From Mycobacterium lepromatosis (lineage in GTDB: Bacteria > Actinomycetota > Actinomycetes > Mycobacteriales > Mycobacteriaceae): DNA of 64,000 nt. The notes below the pieces were generated by a model. The model had not been told where the DNA came from. It was given only the letters and a program-made list of their open reading frames with translations, and ran no database searches. The DNA lies in contig NZ_CP083405.1 of the NCBI RefSeq assembly GCF_000975265.2, positions 2,790,001 through 2,854,000 of the forward strand, read 5' to 3'. The translations under genes were made by a program, and so were the position numbers. Of the stretch, positions 53,397 to 62,875 are shown piece after piece; position 1 is the stretch's first letter; each line of letters opens with the position of its first letter.

Positions 53397-53894
53397 ATGA
53401 CAAGCAACCGAAAAGCGATCCTCGCCGGTGGCTGTTTCTGGGGAATGCAAGAATTGATCCGCCGACAGCCCGGTGTGATATCGACCCGGGTTGGCTACAG
53501 TGGCGGCGACACACCCAACGCGACATACCGTCATCACGGCATGCACGCCGAAGCGGTCGAAATCATCTATGACCCAGCGGTGATTGATTATCGCACACTA
53601 TTGGAATTCTTCTTCCAAATCCACGATCCGACAACACGAAATCGGCAGGGTAACGACCAGGGTACCAGCTACCGGTCGGCCATCTTCTACCTCGACGACG
53701 AGCAAAAGAGAGTTGCACTAGACACAATCGCCGACATCGAGGCTTCCGGCCTATGGCCTGGCAAGGTAGTGACCGAGATCAGTCTCGCTAAGGACTTTTG
53801 GGAGGCCGAGCCTGAGCACCAGGACTACCTGCAGCACTACCCCAACGGGTACACCTGCCACTTCATTCGCCACAACTGGAAGCTGCCAAGATGA
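53397..53894 (+). CDS. msrA: Peptide methionine sulfoxide reductase MsrA (Rv0137c)
   Basis: The protein of 165 residues reduces methionine-S-sulfoxide in proteins. The active-site motif GGCFWG contains catalytic C13, and the resolving cysteine is C154 in [27 protein letters not shown] and [16 protein letters not shown] are family signatures. AGGGAG lies nine bases upstream of the ATG; the longer frame from 53298 has no conservation. It ends after KLPR, about 17 residues short of the Mtb protein; the lost tail follows both cysteines, so activity should be kept. It is an antioxidant gene retained in an otherwise decayed block. Confidence 0.94.
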   Translation: MTSNRKAILAGGCFWGMQELIRRQPGVISTRVGYSGGDTPNATYRHHGMHAEAVEIIYDPAVIDYRTLLEFFFQIHDPTTRNRQGNDQGTSYRSAIFYLDDEQKRVALDTIADIEASGLWPGKVVTEISLAKDFWEAEPEHQDYLQHYPNGYTCHFIRHNWKLPR

Positions 53895-54059
53895 ACCCCG
53901 TAGACGCCAAAACGACAGCGGATCGATTAGGACCCCAGGCGGTCAGCGCCGACGCACAACCACCCTGCTCGCCATTCTTGGTGGTGTAAGCTAGCCTGTG
54001 CGAACGCTGTCGTTCACGAGGCGCCGTAGTAGCATCTTATTTTTCATCTTATAGTCCCG

Positions 54060-54480
54060 TGGTGGTATATAGTGAAGCAGCACAACACCGTGCTAAACAC
54101 AACATCCATCTCCATGTTGGCAAATGAGCCGATACCCCTCTACACACAGCGGCTCGTGTTGCCACTGAACAGGATCCACGCGAAGAAGAAACGGCTTGTG
54201 TTCGACGTACCCCTGTGGCTCGAAGCACTCCGACCACGGAAGGCTCGTGGATTTGCGGCACAATGCTCATCAAGATCGAATCCTCTCGAGAACTGGCCCA
54301 TCCGCTAAGTTTATACGCAGAATGATAGACGCGACGAGCGGCGAAATCGATGACTATCCTGGTCCATTGGACTTCCAAGCTAGTCGCCTAGCGCAGCGCA
54401 AAGCCAGGATCAGCACCTGGCCTTTGTCGGCCTCATAGACGAAGCCTGGCCAGCCCCTCGAAGACCCGACCTAGAGTAGC
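54060..54480 (-). pseudogene. cyp138: C-terminal remnant of cytochrome P450 (CYP138-like, Rv0136)
   Basis: Minus frames give EVQWTRIVIDFAARRVYHSA, the region after the P450 ExxR helix. Another frame then gives PRAFRGRSASSHRGTS and GIGSFANMEMDVVFSTVLCC, the L-helix after the haem-cysteine loop (normally ASFANMEMxVVLRTLL). The haem-binding FGGGxRRCxG is destroyed. It lies beside msrA as in Mtb. Upstream sequence to about 54900 may hold more of it. Confidence 0.75.
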
Positions 54481-54899
54481 CGCGGTGGAATGGGGTCGCC
54501 GCAGTTCGTCGAGTGCCACGCTAAAAACCGCGTGCATAATCACCTTGATAGTGATCCGATTAATCGACAACAGTGTGGCAAGAGGCTGTTCTTCAGTCCA
54601 GTTCTGTTCTCCCGCAGAGGTTCTTCTTCGAAGATGCGCACGTGATTCTTCACGCTCGTGCCGTGAAACGACGACACACCCGTCCTGCCGTAAGTCGGAA
54701 GCCTAGTATGAATAATGTCGCGACTGCAGCAAGCCTGGCGTTCAACAGTCTATCGCGAAAACACAGCAATACCTCGGACCTGTAATACCTTCGGGAGTCG
54801 GTACGCAGGAAAATCTACCCAGGGTCCATAGCTATCGCTAAGGTCAGCACTCAGACTGGGTACAGCGCCATACTGTACAACCTCCCGGTTCTAACACGA

Positions 54900-55731
54900 T
54901 ATCCCTGTGTAGCCAAGCCCGACAGGGGACTCAAATGCCCCGAAGGACGTTCCGTCAATGACTTCAACAACATTTCACGTGCAACGTGGTTCTGTTCTAC
55001 ACCAACCCTTTTCGGCATCAGCTGCTAGACAACCTCACCACCTCGATCATAGAGCGTTAATACCGAGCGAGCACAGCCATCGACATCATCCGCCACGCGA
55101 GTCTCTCGAAACACAAACTCTGCAACCAGTTCGTTAGCAAAGATTTAGAGTGCTTCTGGAGTTACTGCTGGCCGGCGTCGAAAAGCTCGGCGACAGCAAC
55201 CAGGCAGCGGTCGATTTGAAAGCTAATTGGCATAACCAGATTCGTCAGGAGGTCAAGACCTACGTCGGATATATCGAGTCTACAAAAGTGATGATAGGGG
55301 TCAATTAACCAGCGACATGGTCGCCTACCATGCACCCCGAGTGTTTCCACACAGACATCAAAAAACTGCTTTGGAAGATGCTCCAATTCCAAAGACGAAA
55401 TGCGACGAAGTCGACGAAGTCTTCGTAAAGGTTGATTTCTGCGTGATCATCAACTCAGATTAAGTCCGATTAATGGAAAGTTTCCTGCACAGACACCGGC
55501 GGTCACGCAGAGCCACGAAGCGTCGGGCATGATTGCGAAACCAAGCCCCGACGTGACGGGTTAGGCGGAGAACTGGTCGGGTTGTAGTACCGCAAGGAAT
55601 ACGGCGGGTGCTGCCGGCGGGGCTACGTAACGAACTGCACGCGAATCCAGTTAATGGTGTTCGCTTACAACGGCGCATGGAACGAATACACCGTGGCAAT
55701 GCGCGGAATGTCGGCACTGCCCGTGCAGGTC
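54900..55731. other. Decayed DNA left of the 53-bp repeat
   Basis: A minus frame at 55162-55392 begins MELEHLPKQFFDVCVETLG and shows no known motif. No gene is recognised. The collinear msrA/cyp138 block appears to end in this interval. Confidence 0.4.
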
Positions 55732-55784
55732 TGATACGCCGGCTCGTGTTGTGTGTTGGTGATTGTTGTAGCGTGTGATTGTGT
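55732..55784 (+). repeat. 53-bp direct repeat, copy 1
   Basis: Identical over 53 bases to 60376-60428 and in the same orientation, starting tgatacgccggctcg and ending tgtgattgtgt. The sequences differ completely on both sides. The two copies flank the Rv1354c-type region and the IS remnant. Confidence 0.9.
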
Positions 55785-56222
55785 GGGGGGGTGTCTGTGG
55801 TTTTGGTTTCGGTGAACGGTGTGGTGTGTTTGTTGTAGCTATTGCTGTAGGTGGGGATTGCGGTTTCGAGGTTGTTGACATCGGTGAACGTGTTGTGGCC
55901 GGTGGTGGTGAAAAAGATTTCGGTTATATCTCAGCCGTGAGCAGCTTGTCGGTGTGAAGTGCAGTCTGGCTTGCTGGTTATTGTCTGGCCAGGTCCGGCT
56001 GCTGGGGGTTTGTGTGTGGCGTAGTTGTTTTCCAACAAGGAATTACGCGAAACCGTGGCCAACGACGAGATCCGTCTAGCGTTCGTGCATGTCAAACTGC
56101 CACTAATTCCCAACCTCACGGTTCCACGCTAACACACTCGACGACAAAGGTCGGGCGGAAATTACCAGAGTTCTTGGTCAGCGCGCACAAGCCCAAGTAA
56201 GGTTGGAGTCAGCATTCGGGTT
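55785..56222. other. G/T-rich strand and decayed DNA before the GGDEF-EAL gene
   Basis: From 55741 to about 55920 the plus strand is strongly G+T biased with few A or C (ggtgtgg, gtttgttg words), producing only a low-complexity frame on each strand. 55930-56222 has no recognisable gene. The region may be an extension of the dispersed repeat marked by the 53-bp copies. Confidence 0.5.
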
Positions 56223-58094
56223 TTACGATCGGTATATCTGGTGTCTGCTCGGCGCCGGGCTCTGACACGTGCCAAACTCCATGGTTATCATACCGTTTGC
56301 TAGCAGCGATTTCATCGCCGCGCTGTCGACGGGACGTGAGAGCAGAAACCCCTGCGCACGGTTACAACCTAACTCCATCAGCACCTGCGCTGCTAAGGCA
56401 GTCTCGACGCCTTCAGCGACAACTTCGAGTTCAAACTCTTTGGCTAACGCCATGATCGCGCGCACGATCGCTAGATCACTTGCATTGCTTCCTAGTTCGG
56501 TGACGAAGCTCTTGTCGATTTTGATGGTGTCCACCGGCAGGGATTTCAAATGAGTCAGCACGCTGTAACCGGTACCGAAGTCGTCGATAGCCAGGTGCAC
56601 TCCGACCTCCTTGAGTCCGGCAAGTGTCTTGCGGGTGGCATCGATGTTTTGGACCACCACATTCTCAGTGATCTCCAGACACACCATGCTGCCTTCAAGA
56701 CCGAACTCGTTGAGAGTGCCAGCCACGTTGTCGACGAAACCTTCGGCGACCAACTGTACTGGCGAGACATTAATGCGCAACAGCGCATCAAGTCCTATGC
56801 CGGCTGAGCGCCATCGACTGAATTCCGCACATGCCGAGCGCATCACCATCCGGCCCAGCTTGCCTGCTAGATTAATCGATTCGGCCACTGGGATAAATGA
56901 GTCGGGAAATAGCAACCCCCGCGTCGGGTGCTGCCAGCGCACCAAGGCCTCGGTTCCCAAGAGCTTGCCGGTACGCATGTCTACCTCGGGAAGGTAGTGC
57001 AGCACCAGGTCAGTATCGATCATCCCTGCTAAGTGCAGTTCAACCTCAGTTCTCAGCGTATGCTGTGCACTGATCCCATGGTCGAGAACCACGACCTTGC
57101 TCCCGCCGCTTTTCGCCGACAGCGCCGCGTGATCAGCCCAGCGTAGCAGATCCGACGTGGTATCCCGTCCCGGGAGACCGATGGCAACACCGATGCTGAC
57201 GGTGCGGGTAAGTATTTCGCCGTCGATCACCACTTGCTTTTGAAGCCGCGTCTGCAAGCGATGGGCAAACGACTCTGCAACATCAACCGATACCGGCTCA
57301 GCGGGCACTATGACAAACTCGTCTCCGCCGAAACGGGCAATAACCGTTGGGATTTCGGAGGCCTCACGCAGTCGGTCGGCGAAGACCTCGATCAGCCGGT
57401 CACCGGCATTGTGACCTAGGTAATCGTTAACCGCTTTGAGCCGATTGAGGCCAAGGAACAGCAACGTCACCGGGCCGCGGTGATCGTCGGCCAGCCTCTC
57501 ATCAAGGTGTGCGATCAGGGCTCGGCGATTCAACAACCCGGTCAGATCATCGTGTTCGGCCAAGTAACGCAATTGTTCTTCGGCAACGATGCGGGCCTGC
57601 AGCTGGGCAAAAAGAGTTGCGATCGCCTGCAGCGCACGCAACTCATCGGCGTGCCATTCCCGGTCGCCGTACTTGACGAATCCAAGGACGCCGGTGGTGA
57701 TCTCTCCGGACAGCAACGGCACACACGCCAGGGAAACAGCCGGCACAGCGGTGCCCTCCTCGATGCGACGCTGATATTCAGCATTGGCCGGCTCGGGCCG
57801 CAAAACCGCCGGTTCTTTGAGATACTCGGCCATCGCAAAAATCGTGTCGGCGTCGGCAAAATACACCACACCGATCGGGTCGGGATCAGGCACGTAGTCG
57901 CGCGGAGGCCATTCCACAACCAGCTTGGTCGCATGAATGTCATGGTCATTGTGACGAAGAAAGCTCACATCGACGCCGAAATGTTCCACCAGAATAGCCA
58001 GTACCCGTTCGCCGATCGGTACCGCGGTGACCGCTGTTGCAGCCATTAACTTCGAGGCCACCGCAGTGACGAGTTCGTCCAGGGACCGGGTCAT
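56223..58094 (-). CDS. Bifunctional GAF-GGDEF-EAL cyclic-di-GMP enzyme (Rv1354c-type)
   Basis: The 623-residue protein has a GAF sensor domain (about 20-170) and a GGDEF diguanylate cyclase domain with intact GGDEF at 256-260. An EAL phosphodiesterase domain follows with EAL at 382-384, EITENV, DDFGTGYS and the VAEGVET segment. Both active sites look complete, so it could make and degrade c-di-GMP, as the Mtb orthologue does. Its first 206 codons are duplicated in inverted orientation to the right. The moeY-like gene that precedes it in Mtb is reduced to about 33 codons in this orientation (58120-58218). It is foreign to its neighbours' order, so it was moved here by rearrangement. Confidence 0.95.
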   Translation of the reverse strand: MTRSLDELVTAVASKLMAATAVTAVPIGERVLAILVEHFGVDVSFLRHNDHDIHATKLVVEWPPRDYVPDPDPIGVVYFADADTIFAMAEYLKEPAVLRPEPANAEYQRRIEEGTAVPAVSLACVPLLSGEITTGVLGFVKYGDREWHADELRALQAIATLFAQLQARIVAEEQLRYLAEHDDLTGLLNRRALIAHLDERLADDHRGPVTLLFLGLNRLKAVNDYLGHNAGDRLIEVFADRLREASEIPTVIARFGGDEFVIVPAEPVSVDVAESFAHRLQTRLQKQVVIDGEILTRTVSIGVAIGLPGRDTTSDLLRWADHAALSAKSGGSKVVVLDHGISAQHTLRTEVELHLAGMIDTDLVLHYLPEVDMRTGKLLGTEALVRWQHPTRGLLFPDSFIPVAESINLAGKLGRMVMRSACAEFSRWRSAGIGLDALLRINVSPVQLVAEGFVDNVAGTLNEFGLEGSMVCLEITENVVVQNIDATRKTLAGLKEVGVHLAIDDFGTGYSVLTHLKSLPVDTIKIDKSFVTELGSNASDLAIVRAIMALAKEFELEVVAEGVETALAAQVLMELGCNRAQGFLLSRPVDSAAMKSLLANGMITMEFGTCQSPAPSRHQIYRS

Positions 58095-58218
58095 GATCTT
58101 ACCATAACCGCTTAGCCCGACAGCAACCGGATGCGCTCAAAACTTCGGCGGCTCCGCACCGACACGGGCCCTGCGACAGTCAATCGCAACACCAACACGA
58201 GGGAGTGATCGACCGGGA
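57477..58218 (-). repeat. Left arm of 742-bp inverted duplication
   Basis: It is the reverse complement of 58613-59354 with a single mismatch found (57486 versus 59345). It covers codons 1-206 of the c-di-GMP gene, its leader and the last 33 or so codons of the moeY-like gene. Arms are separated by 394 bases of moeY sequence. Confidence 0.92.
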
Positions 58219-58719
58219 GATTCTTTTCCAGACACTGGTATTGACGTGCGCAGTCTCGAAATGGATTGGCATCAGTTGGCTGCGTTCGACGTGCTTCGTC
58301 GTACGGACGTTATGGAACTCCTCGCGCAGTGGAACGTCGGCGCTGCGCTGGGCCAAGACACCCATGATCGCGTGGTGGCTAGTTCGGCCCTCGCAGTGAT
58401 CTCGGTGCCCGGGAACGCGTTGGCGGACTACGCTCGTGGTGGGTCGGCTGTCGAGGCGATATGGATCGCCGCGCAGCGACATGGGTTCGCAGTGCAGCCG
58501 ATTTCGCCAGTGTTCCTCTACGCGCGCGATGTCGACGAGCTACAAGCATTATCTGCACAGTTCGCCGATGAATTGGGCCAATTGGGCAGCGACTTCCACA
58601 GTCTGGCGCGTATCCCGGTCGATCACTCCCTCGTGTTGGTGTTGCGATTGACTGTCGCAGGGCCCGTGTCGGTGCGGAGCCGCCGAAGTTTTGAGCGCAT
58701 CCGGTTGCTGTCGGGCTAA
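58219..58719 (+). pseudogene. C-terminal fragment of a MoeY-like protein (Rv1355c-type)
   Basis: An open frame of about 166 codons reads DTGIDVRSLEMDWHQLAAFD, then GNALADYARGGSAVEAIWIA and PISPVFLYARDVDELQALSA to a stop at 58719. This resembles the nitroreductase-like C-terminus of Rv1355c, the neighbour of Rv1354c in Mtb. Everything upstream is cut at 58218/58219, where sequence switches to the left repeat arm. An ATG at 58276 could start a 148-residue product, but without the adenylating domain a function is unlikely. Confidence 0.7.
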
Positions 58720-59354
58720 GCGGTTATGGTAAGATCATGACCCGGTCCCTGGACGAACTCGTCACTGCGGTGGCCTCGAAGTTAATGGCTGCAACAGCGG
58801 TCACCGCGGTACCGATCGGCGAACGGGTACTGGCTATTCTGGTGGAACATTTCGGCGTCGATGTGAGCTTTCTTCGTCACAATGACCATGACATTCATGC
58901 GACCAAGCTGGTTGTGGAATGGCCTCCGCGCGACTACGTGCCTGATCCCGACCCGATCGGTGTGGTGTATTTTGCCGACGCCGACACGATTTTTGCGATG
59001 GCCGAGTATCTCAAAGAACCGGCGGTTTTGCGGCCCGAGCCGGCCAATGCTGAATATCAGCGTCGCATCGAGGAGGGCACCGCTGTGCCGGCTGTTTCCC
59101 TGGCGTGTGTGCCGTTGCTGTCCGGAGAGATCACCACCGGCGTCCTTGGATTCGTCAAGTACGGCGACCGGGAATGGCACGCCGATGAGTTGCGTGCGCT
59201 GCAGGCGATCGCAACTCTTTTTGCCCAGCTGCAGGCCCGCATCGTTGCCGAAGAACAATTGCGTTACTTGGCCGAACACGATGATCTGACCGGGTTGTTG
59301 AATCGCCGAGCCCTGATCGCACACCTTGATGAGAGGCTGGCCGATGATCACCGC
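58613..59354 (+). repeat. Right arm of 742-bp inverted duplication
   Basis: Partner of 57477-58218. It ends at ccgatgatcaccgc, after which similarity stops and sequence beside an IS transposase remnant begins. Confidence 0.92.
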
Positions 59355-59471
59355 TGGGTAAAAGAACTAGCCCGTAGGGGAACCGCCTCGCTGGGGGGTG
59401 TTTGTCGCACCACTAGCGCACCACGTCAGACAGGCGCGGAATGCGAGCACCGAAGATGTCGATCAACCTAA
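58737..59471 (+). pseudogene. Truncated second copy of the GAF-GGDEF-EAL gene
   Basis: Codons 1-206 are identical to the complete gene at 56223-58094 on the other strand: the GAF domain and the first part of GGDEF up to LDERLADDHR. At 59354 the copy is cut and the frame runs into unrelated sequence to a stop at 59471. The GGDEF and EAL active sites are absent, so any product would be a GAF-only protein fused to 38 junk residues. The leader matches that of the intact copy, so it may still be transcribed and translated. Confidence 0.93.
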
Positions 59472-60135
59472 CAGCCTGTAAGGCGACCTGGTTGGTTTCG
59501 GAGATTATGCCGGCGTCGGCCATCACGGTCACGTCGGTCAGATTGTGAGCGGTCTTAAGGCATTGATGACCGGCACCATCATGGTGGTCTCAGTCCGGTT
59601 GCCCTCGAACGCCGCGACATTGAGCGGCAACCCGATAGCGTCGGTGAACAACCCCAGGATGATTTGTGGATCCAGCCGGCGTTCGTTCGAGAACCCAGGC
59701 TCGCGGAACCTGTCCTCCACATCTGTCTTGAAGTACAAGACTGTCGCGTCGTAGAGCACCAGTCTGGCTGGACTTAACTACGTATGAGCCGCTCACGCGG
59801 TCAAAAGTTGCTCTCGGAATTCAGGTTGAGCAAAATTGGCAGGAGTTGATTCGGTGTCCAGTAGGCCACCGAATCAACTCCGGTCTCCGTGAGCACTCGT
59901 AATGCATCGACCTTGCTTATCGGTTCAATGACGCGTACCGTTGCCAGGTCACGAAACACCCTGATAACCGCCACCGGTGGCATCGAAACCCCAGCCACCC
60001 CGTAGTCTGACACGACGCCTCCCACAGGTGCGCTGACCTCGACGCCACGATCTGTAACAGGGAGCCGGCCGACCCGCGACGATCCAAGCCTTTGCTGACC
60101 GGCCGCCACACCTTGGTTAGCCGCGGCCTTGCACA
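59400..60135 (-). pseudogene. Decayed DDE transposase of the IS1634/IS4 type
   Basis: Minus frames in order read EPISKVDALRVLTETGVDSV (about 59940) and LYDATVLYFKTDVEDRFREP (about 59750) with GFSNERRLDPQIILGLFTDA and AAFEGNRTETTMMVPVINAL. They match the IS1634-family layout (LYDVTTLYFETD, then GFSKERRxDPQ, then FxGNxxExxT). Stops and frameshifts abound and no terminal inverted repeats are evident. It begins 45 bases from the outer end of the right repeat arm. Confidence 0.8.
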
Positions 60136-60375
60136 CCCTCTAACTCAACTTCTGCGTGCACAGAACCTAAGCGCTCACTCTAGCGCGAACCCCGCCATGG
60201 TGACCAAGACAATCTACACAGCCGTAGTCCCCGAGGCCATCTTCATGGTGCGTGCATACGCTACCACCACACCCTAAAAACCTTCAATTTAGTGCCCACA
60301 TTACGTCCCGCCACCGAAGAAAACAACAGTTCACAATTTTCACGCACCGACCACCGAAGAGTGGCAAAAGTCAGG

Positions 60376-60428
60376 TGATACGCCGGCTCGTGTTGTGTGT
60401 TGGTGATTGTTGTAGCGTGTGATTGTGT
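60376..60428 (+). repeat. 53-bp direct repeat, copy 2
   Basis: Exact copy of 55732-55784 in the same orientation, on the far side of the IS remnant. The sequence after it (cagagattagcg) is unrelated to that after copy 1. Confidence 0.9.
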
Positions 60429-61635
60429 CAGAGATTAGCGCTGGCAGTGGCGGGGTGTGTGAAGTTGCTTTCCAGGGTGCGTTGGGTCAGATCCGTGTAC
60501 AACGCCAGAGTAAATTGCGAAGTGCCACAGACAAATACACAAATTGTTTGTCCCTTAGCGAGGAGGTCGTAGAGTAAAATGCCGGCAGTCATATCGTATT
60601 GTCCACCATACCGGCGGCCCACCGGATGTCGGACCGCCGAACTGCTAGGTATGCTACGCTTGGGTCAGCTAGGGGGGCATCGAGGCACATGATATTTGGG
60701 GGCAACCGCTGCTTGTGGGCGACTGCGGAGAGTCGACGATTAATGAGGTCCAGCTACAACAGGATTGGTTGCTGGATAGTCCTACATCAAGATACAACTA
60801 AGGCAGGCTACGCCACAGCCGAGGCGGACACCAGGGTGGACGGCGTGTTGAAGTCCACTAGCATCACCCAGGCAACTTGGCGGCGGGTCCGTTGTGCCCG
60901 GTTGTCGCCAACACCGGTGATGAAGACGAAGGTGCTTCGTTAGTCTAAAAGTGTGCGCGACACCGCTGATTCATTGACTGCGTGTCGTTATCGATGCCTA
61001 CAGTTCCGGTGATGGAATCGGCTACGTTGGCTCGCAACCGGCCTACCTTGGGTCGGAACACACCGACAACGACACCGTCTAAGCCGAGAAGCTCGTCGAC
61101 GAGATTATCGACGGCCGGTTCCAGCCGGCTACCCCGACCAGGGGCAGGTGAGTCTGATCACGGAAAAGTCGCTGGTGTCGCTTTTGACTAACTGGGCTGT
61201 CGCCATCGGCGGAATAATGATGTCGTGGCATCCCCTAGTAGAAGCTTAGGCCTAGAACCGCGTTCATCGTGATCGGCACGACGATTACAGTAAATCACAT
61301 GCCTACTACCTGGGGCTGCTATCCGATCGGAAGGTCTAGCACACACGCTGCGATCAGCGCGGTCACCACTGTATCGATCCCGGCCCCGGCCGAACCACCC
61401 GAGCCGGGTCTGTACCGCGTCAATGATGGCGGGTTGTGGTCGCCACAACGGCCAGATAGCCGATTAGTAGCAGGCTAACTGCGGACACGACCCTCCTTGC
61501 TAAGGACGAGGTTCTCCTCGTGTAAGATGCATTCGGTCGACTTCTTTTCTGGGCTATCGGCTGCTCAGACGTCGAACAGTACACACGCACAGCATTATCG
61601 TGTGAATGTGTCTTCTGTCTATGCTGCTCACGTCG
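60429..61635. other. Decayed DNA before the Rv0813c-type gene
   Basis: A plus stretch near 60985-61140 reads, across frames, IDAYSSGDGIGYVGSQP and TDNDTV followed by AEKLVDEIIDGRFQPATPT. It has the look of a former gene that I cannot identify. Rv0812 or Rv0811c would be expected here if the order were Mtb-like. Nothing else is recognised. Confidence 0.4.
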
Positions 61636-62313
61636 CTATCCGGCGAATCGGTACAGTCTCGCTGATAAATGTGGCACCAATCCACCGTCGGCATCCACTC
61701 GTTCTTCGACATAAGCGAGGTCGCCACCTTCGACGATACCGTAAAGCCGTTTGGCGCCGCCGACGAGCACACCGGATTTGCTGCATGCCAGGGCATCGGT
61801 GACCAATTCCCACGATGATGCGTTGCGTGGCCGCCCGTAAAACAATTCTACGTAACCAGACGAATGGGCTAACAGCAATTCGATCGCCTGGGATTCGGTA
61901 GGATCGTATGGGTCGCTGACAAAACGCCAGAAACCCGTCTCACGTAAGCCAGTTTCCTGATACTCGCCGGCATCGTCTAGCCGCCAGGACCGGGCTTCCC
62001 AATTCAGGTAGTTCCCACCGTTGTGCGAGACCACGATTTGCTGGCCGAAGCGGTAGTCGCCGTTGGGTCCACGGCCCTCCCCTTTGCCGCGCCACACACC
62101 GACCAGCGGCAGCAGTGCCAGCAAAGTGCTATTGAGGTTAGCGCCTTCCCGCAGATTCGCGGTGTCGGAGGGAACTGGCAAGTCGTCGAAATCCGGGATG
62201 TTGCGGGCTGCGCTTACCGTAGACCGCTTGGCCGCTTGAAATATCTCAGCAGCCGTACACTTGCCGGAGTCCGCAGGATTGCCCGCTCCGTCACGGACCT
62301 CGTCGGAGGTCAC
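61636..62313 (-). CDS. Nitrobindin/fatty-acid-binding-like beta-barrel protein (Rv0813c)
   Basis: The protein of 225 residues has a ten-stranded barrel of the nitrobindin/THAP4 type, with the family motif [16 protein letters not shown] (GxWxGxG). A conserved C-terminal [20 protein letters not shown] variant and [15 protein letters not shown] follow. Mtb Rv0813c has a lipocalin-like cavity; the ligand is unproven. I chose the GTG at 62313 ([11 protein letters not shown]). The upstream ATG at 62355 would make the first 14 residues come from a 19-bp hairpin, and the Mtb N-terminus is also variable until [19 protein letters not shown] ten bases upstream is a fitting ribosome site. It may share a transcript with sseC/cysA2, though 260 bases separate them. 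Confidence 0.88.
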   Translation of the reverse strand: MTSDEVRDGAGNPADSGKCTAAEIFQAAKRSTVSAARNIPDFDDLPVPSDTANLREGANLNSTLLALLPLVGVWRGKGEGRGPNGDYRFGQQIVVSHNGGNYLNWEARSWRLDDAGEYQETGLRETGFWRFVSDPYDPTESQAIELLLAHSSGYVELFYGRPRNASSWELVTDALACSKSGVLVGGAKRLYGIVEGGDLAYVEERVDADGGLVPHLSARLYRFAG

Positions 62314-62320
62314 GTATGCC

Positions 62321-62369
62321 GCTCTCCCCCACAAGTGGGTGTGGATACCTCCCACTTGTGGGGGAGAGC
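62321..62369. repeat. Strong hairpin (19-bp arms) over the Rv0813c ribosome site
   Basis: Arms 62321-62339 and 62351-62369 are exact reverse complements (gctctcccccacaagtggg / cccacttgtgggggagagc) with an 11-base loop. On the minus strand the 3' arm contains GGGGGAG, the presumed Shine-Dalgarno, so folding would hide it. The arms also look like a repeated G/C-rich mycobacterial intergenic element. Confidence 0.85.
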
Positions 62370-62570
62370 CACCACCCCAGCACTGCGTTCTGCACCGCTG
62401 CCGGCGCAGGTCACGACTCGTCAGTGATGAGCCGGTACAGCGTATAAAGCGTGAACCATGATATAACTACCACTGCCACAACCAGCATGATCTCGAAGAA
62501 GAGTACCACGGGGCGAGTCTATTCGTCTTATTGGTTGGTGGTGGCTTTCGGGGCAGGTGTGTCGGGCTGG

Positions 62571-62873
62571 TCAGGCGATCTTGACGTCGACCTTGTGGAT
62601 GCCTGCCTTCGAAGGCGACATCACGGCGTCGCCATTACCGCCTGAAGATAGCGCGCGCAGTGTCCAGGACCCCGGCGCGGCGAAAAACCGGAAGTCACCG
62701 GTGACCGAGGTGACCACCTCGGCCGTGAACTCGTTGGACGAATCCAGCAGGCGGACGAAGGCACCACCCACGGCTTGACCTTTGTGATCGACCACGCGGC
62801 CGGTGATCACCGTTTCTTTTTCGAGGTCGACGCTGGCGGGCAACGCCAGTTCTTGTTTAGGCCCAGAGAACAT
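62571..62873 (-). CDS. sseC: SseC sulfur-metabolism-associated protein (Rv0814c)
   Basis: The protein of 100 residues, MFSGPKQELALPASVDLEKE onward, has a DUF1416 / carboxypeptidase-regulatory-like beta sandwich (GRVVDHKGQAVGGAFVRLLD; GDFRFFAAPGSWTLRALS). The ATG at 62873 lies two bases after the cysA2 stop, so the genes are coupled; the longer frame to 62984 lies inside cysA2. Mtb has two identical sseC-cysA pairs. The role in sulfur transfer is inferred from this constant linkage. Confidence 0.93.
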   Translation of the reverse strand: MFSGPKQELALPASVDLEKETVITGRVVDHKGQAVGGAFVRLLDSSNEFTAEVVTSVTGDFRFFAAPGSWTLRALSSGGNGDAVMSPSKAGIHKVDVKIA

Positions 62874-62875
62874 AT

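Noticed and set aside
55651..55881. Proline/threonine-rich minus frame as a secreted protein
   Set aside because: It is the complement of the low-complexity G/T-rich strand and overlaps the 53-bp repeat.
56223..59471. Two independent c-di-GMP genes facing each other
   Set aside because: The right copy stops at codon 206 and is otherwise identical, so it is a recent partial duplicate and not a second gene.
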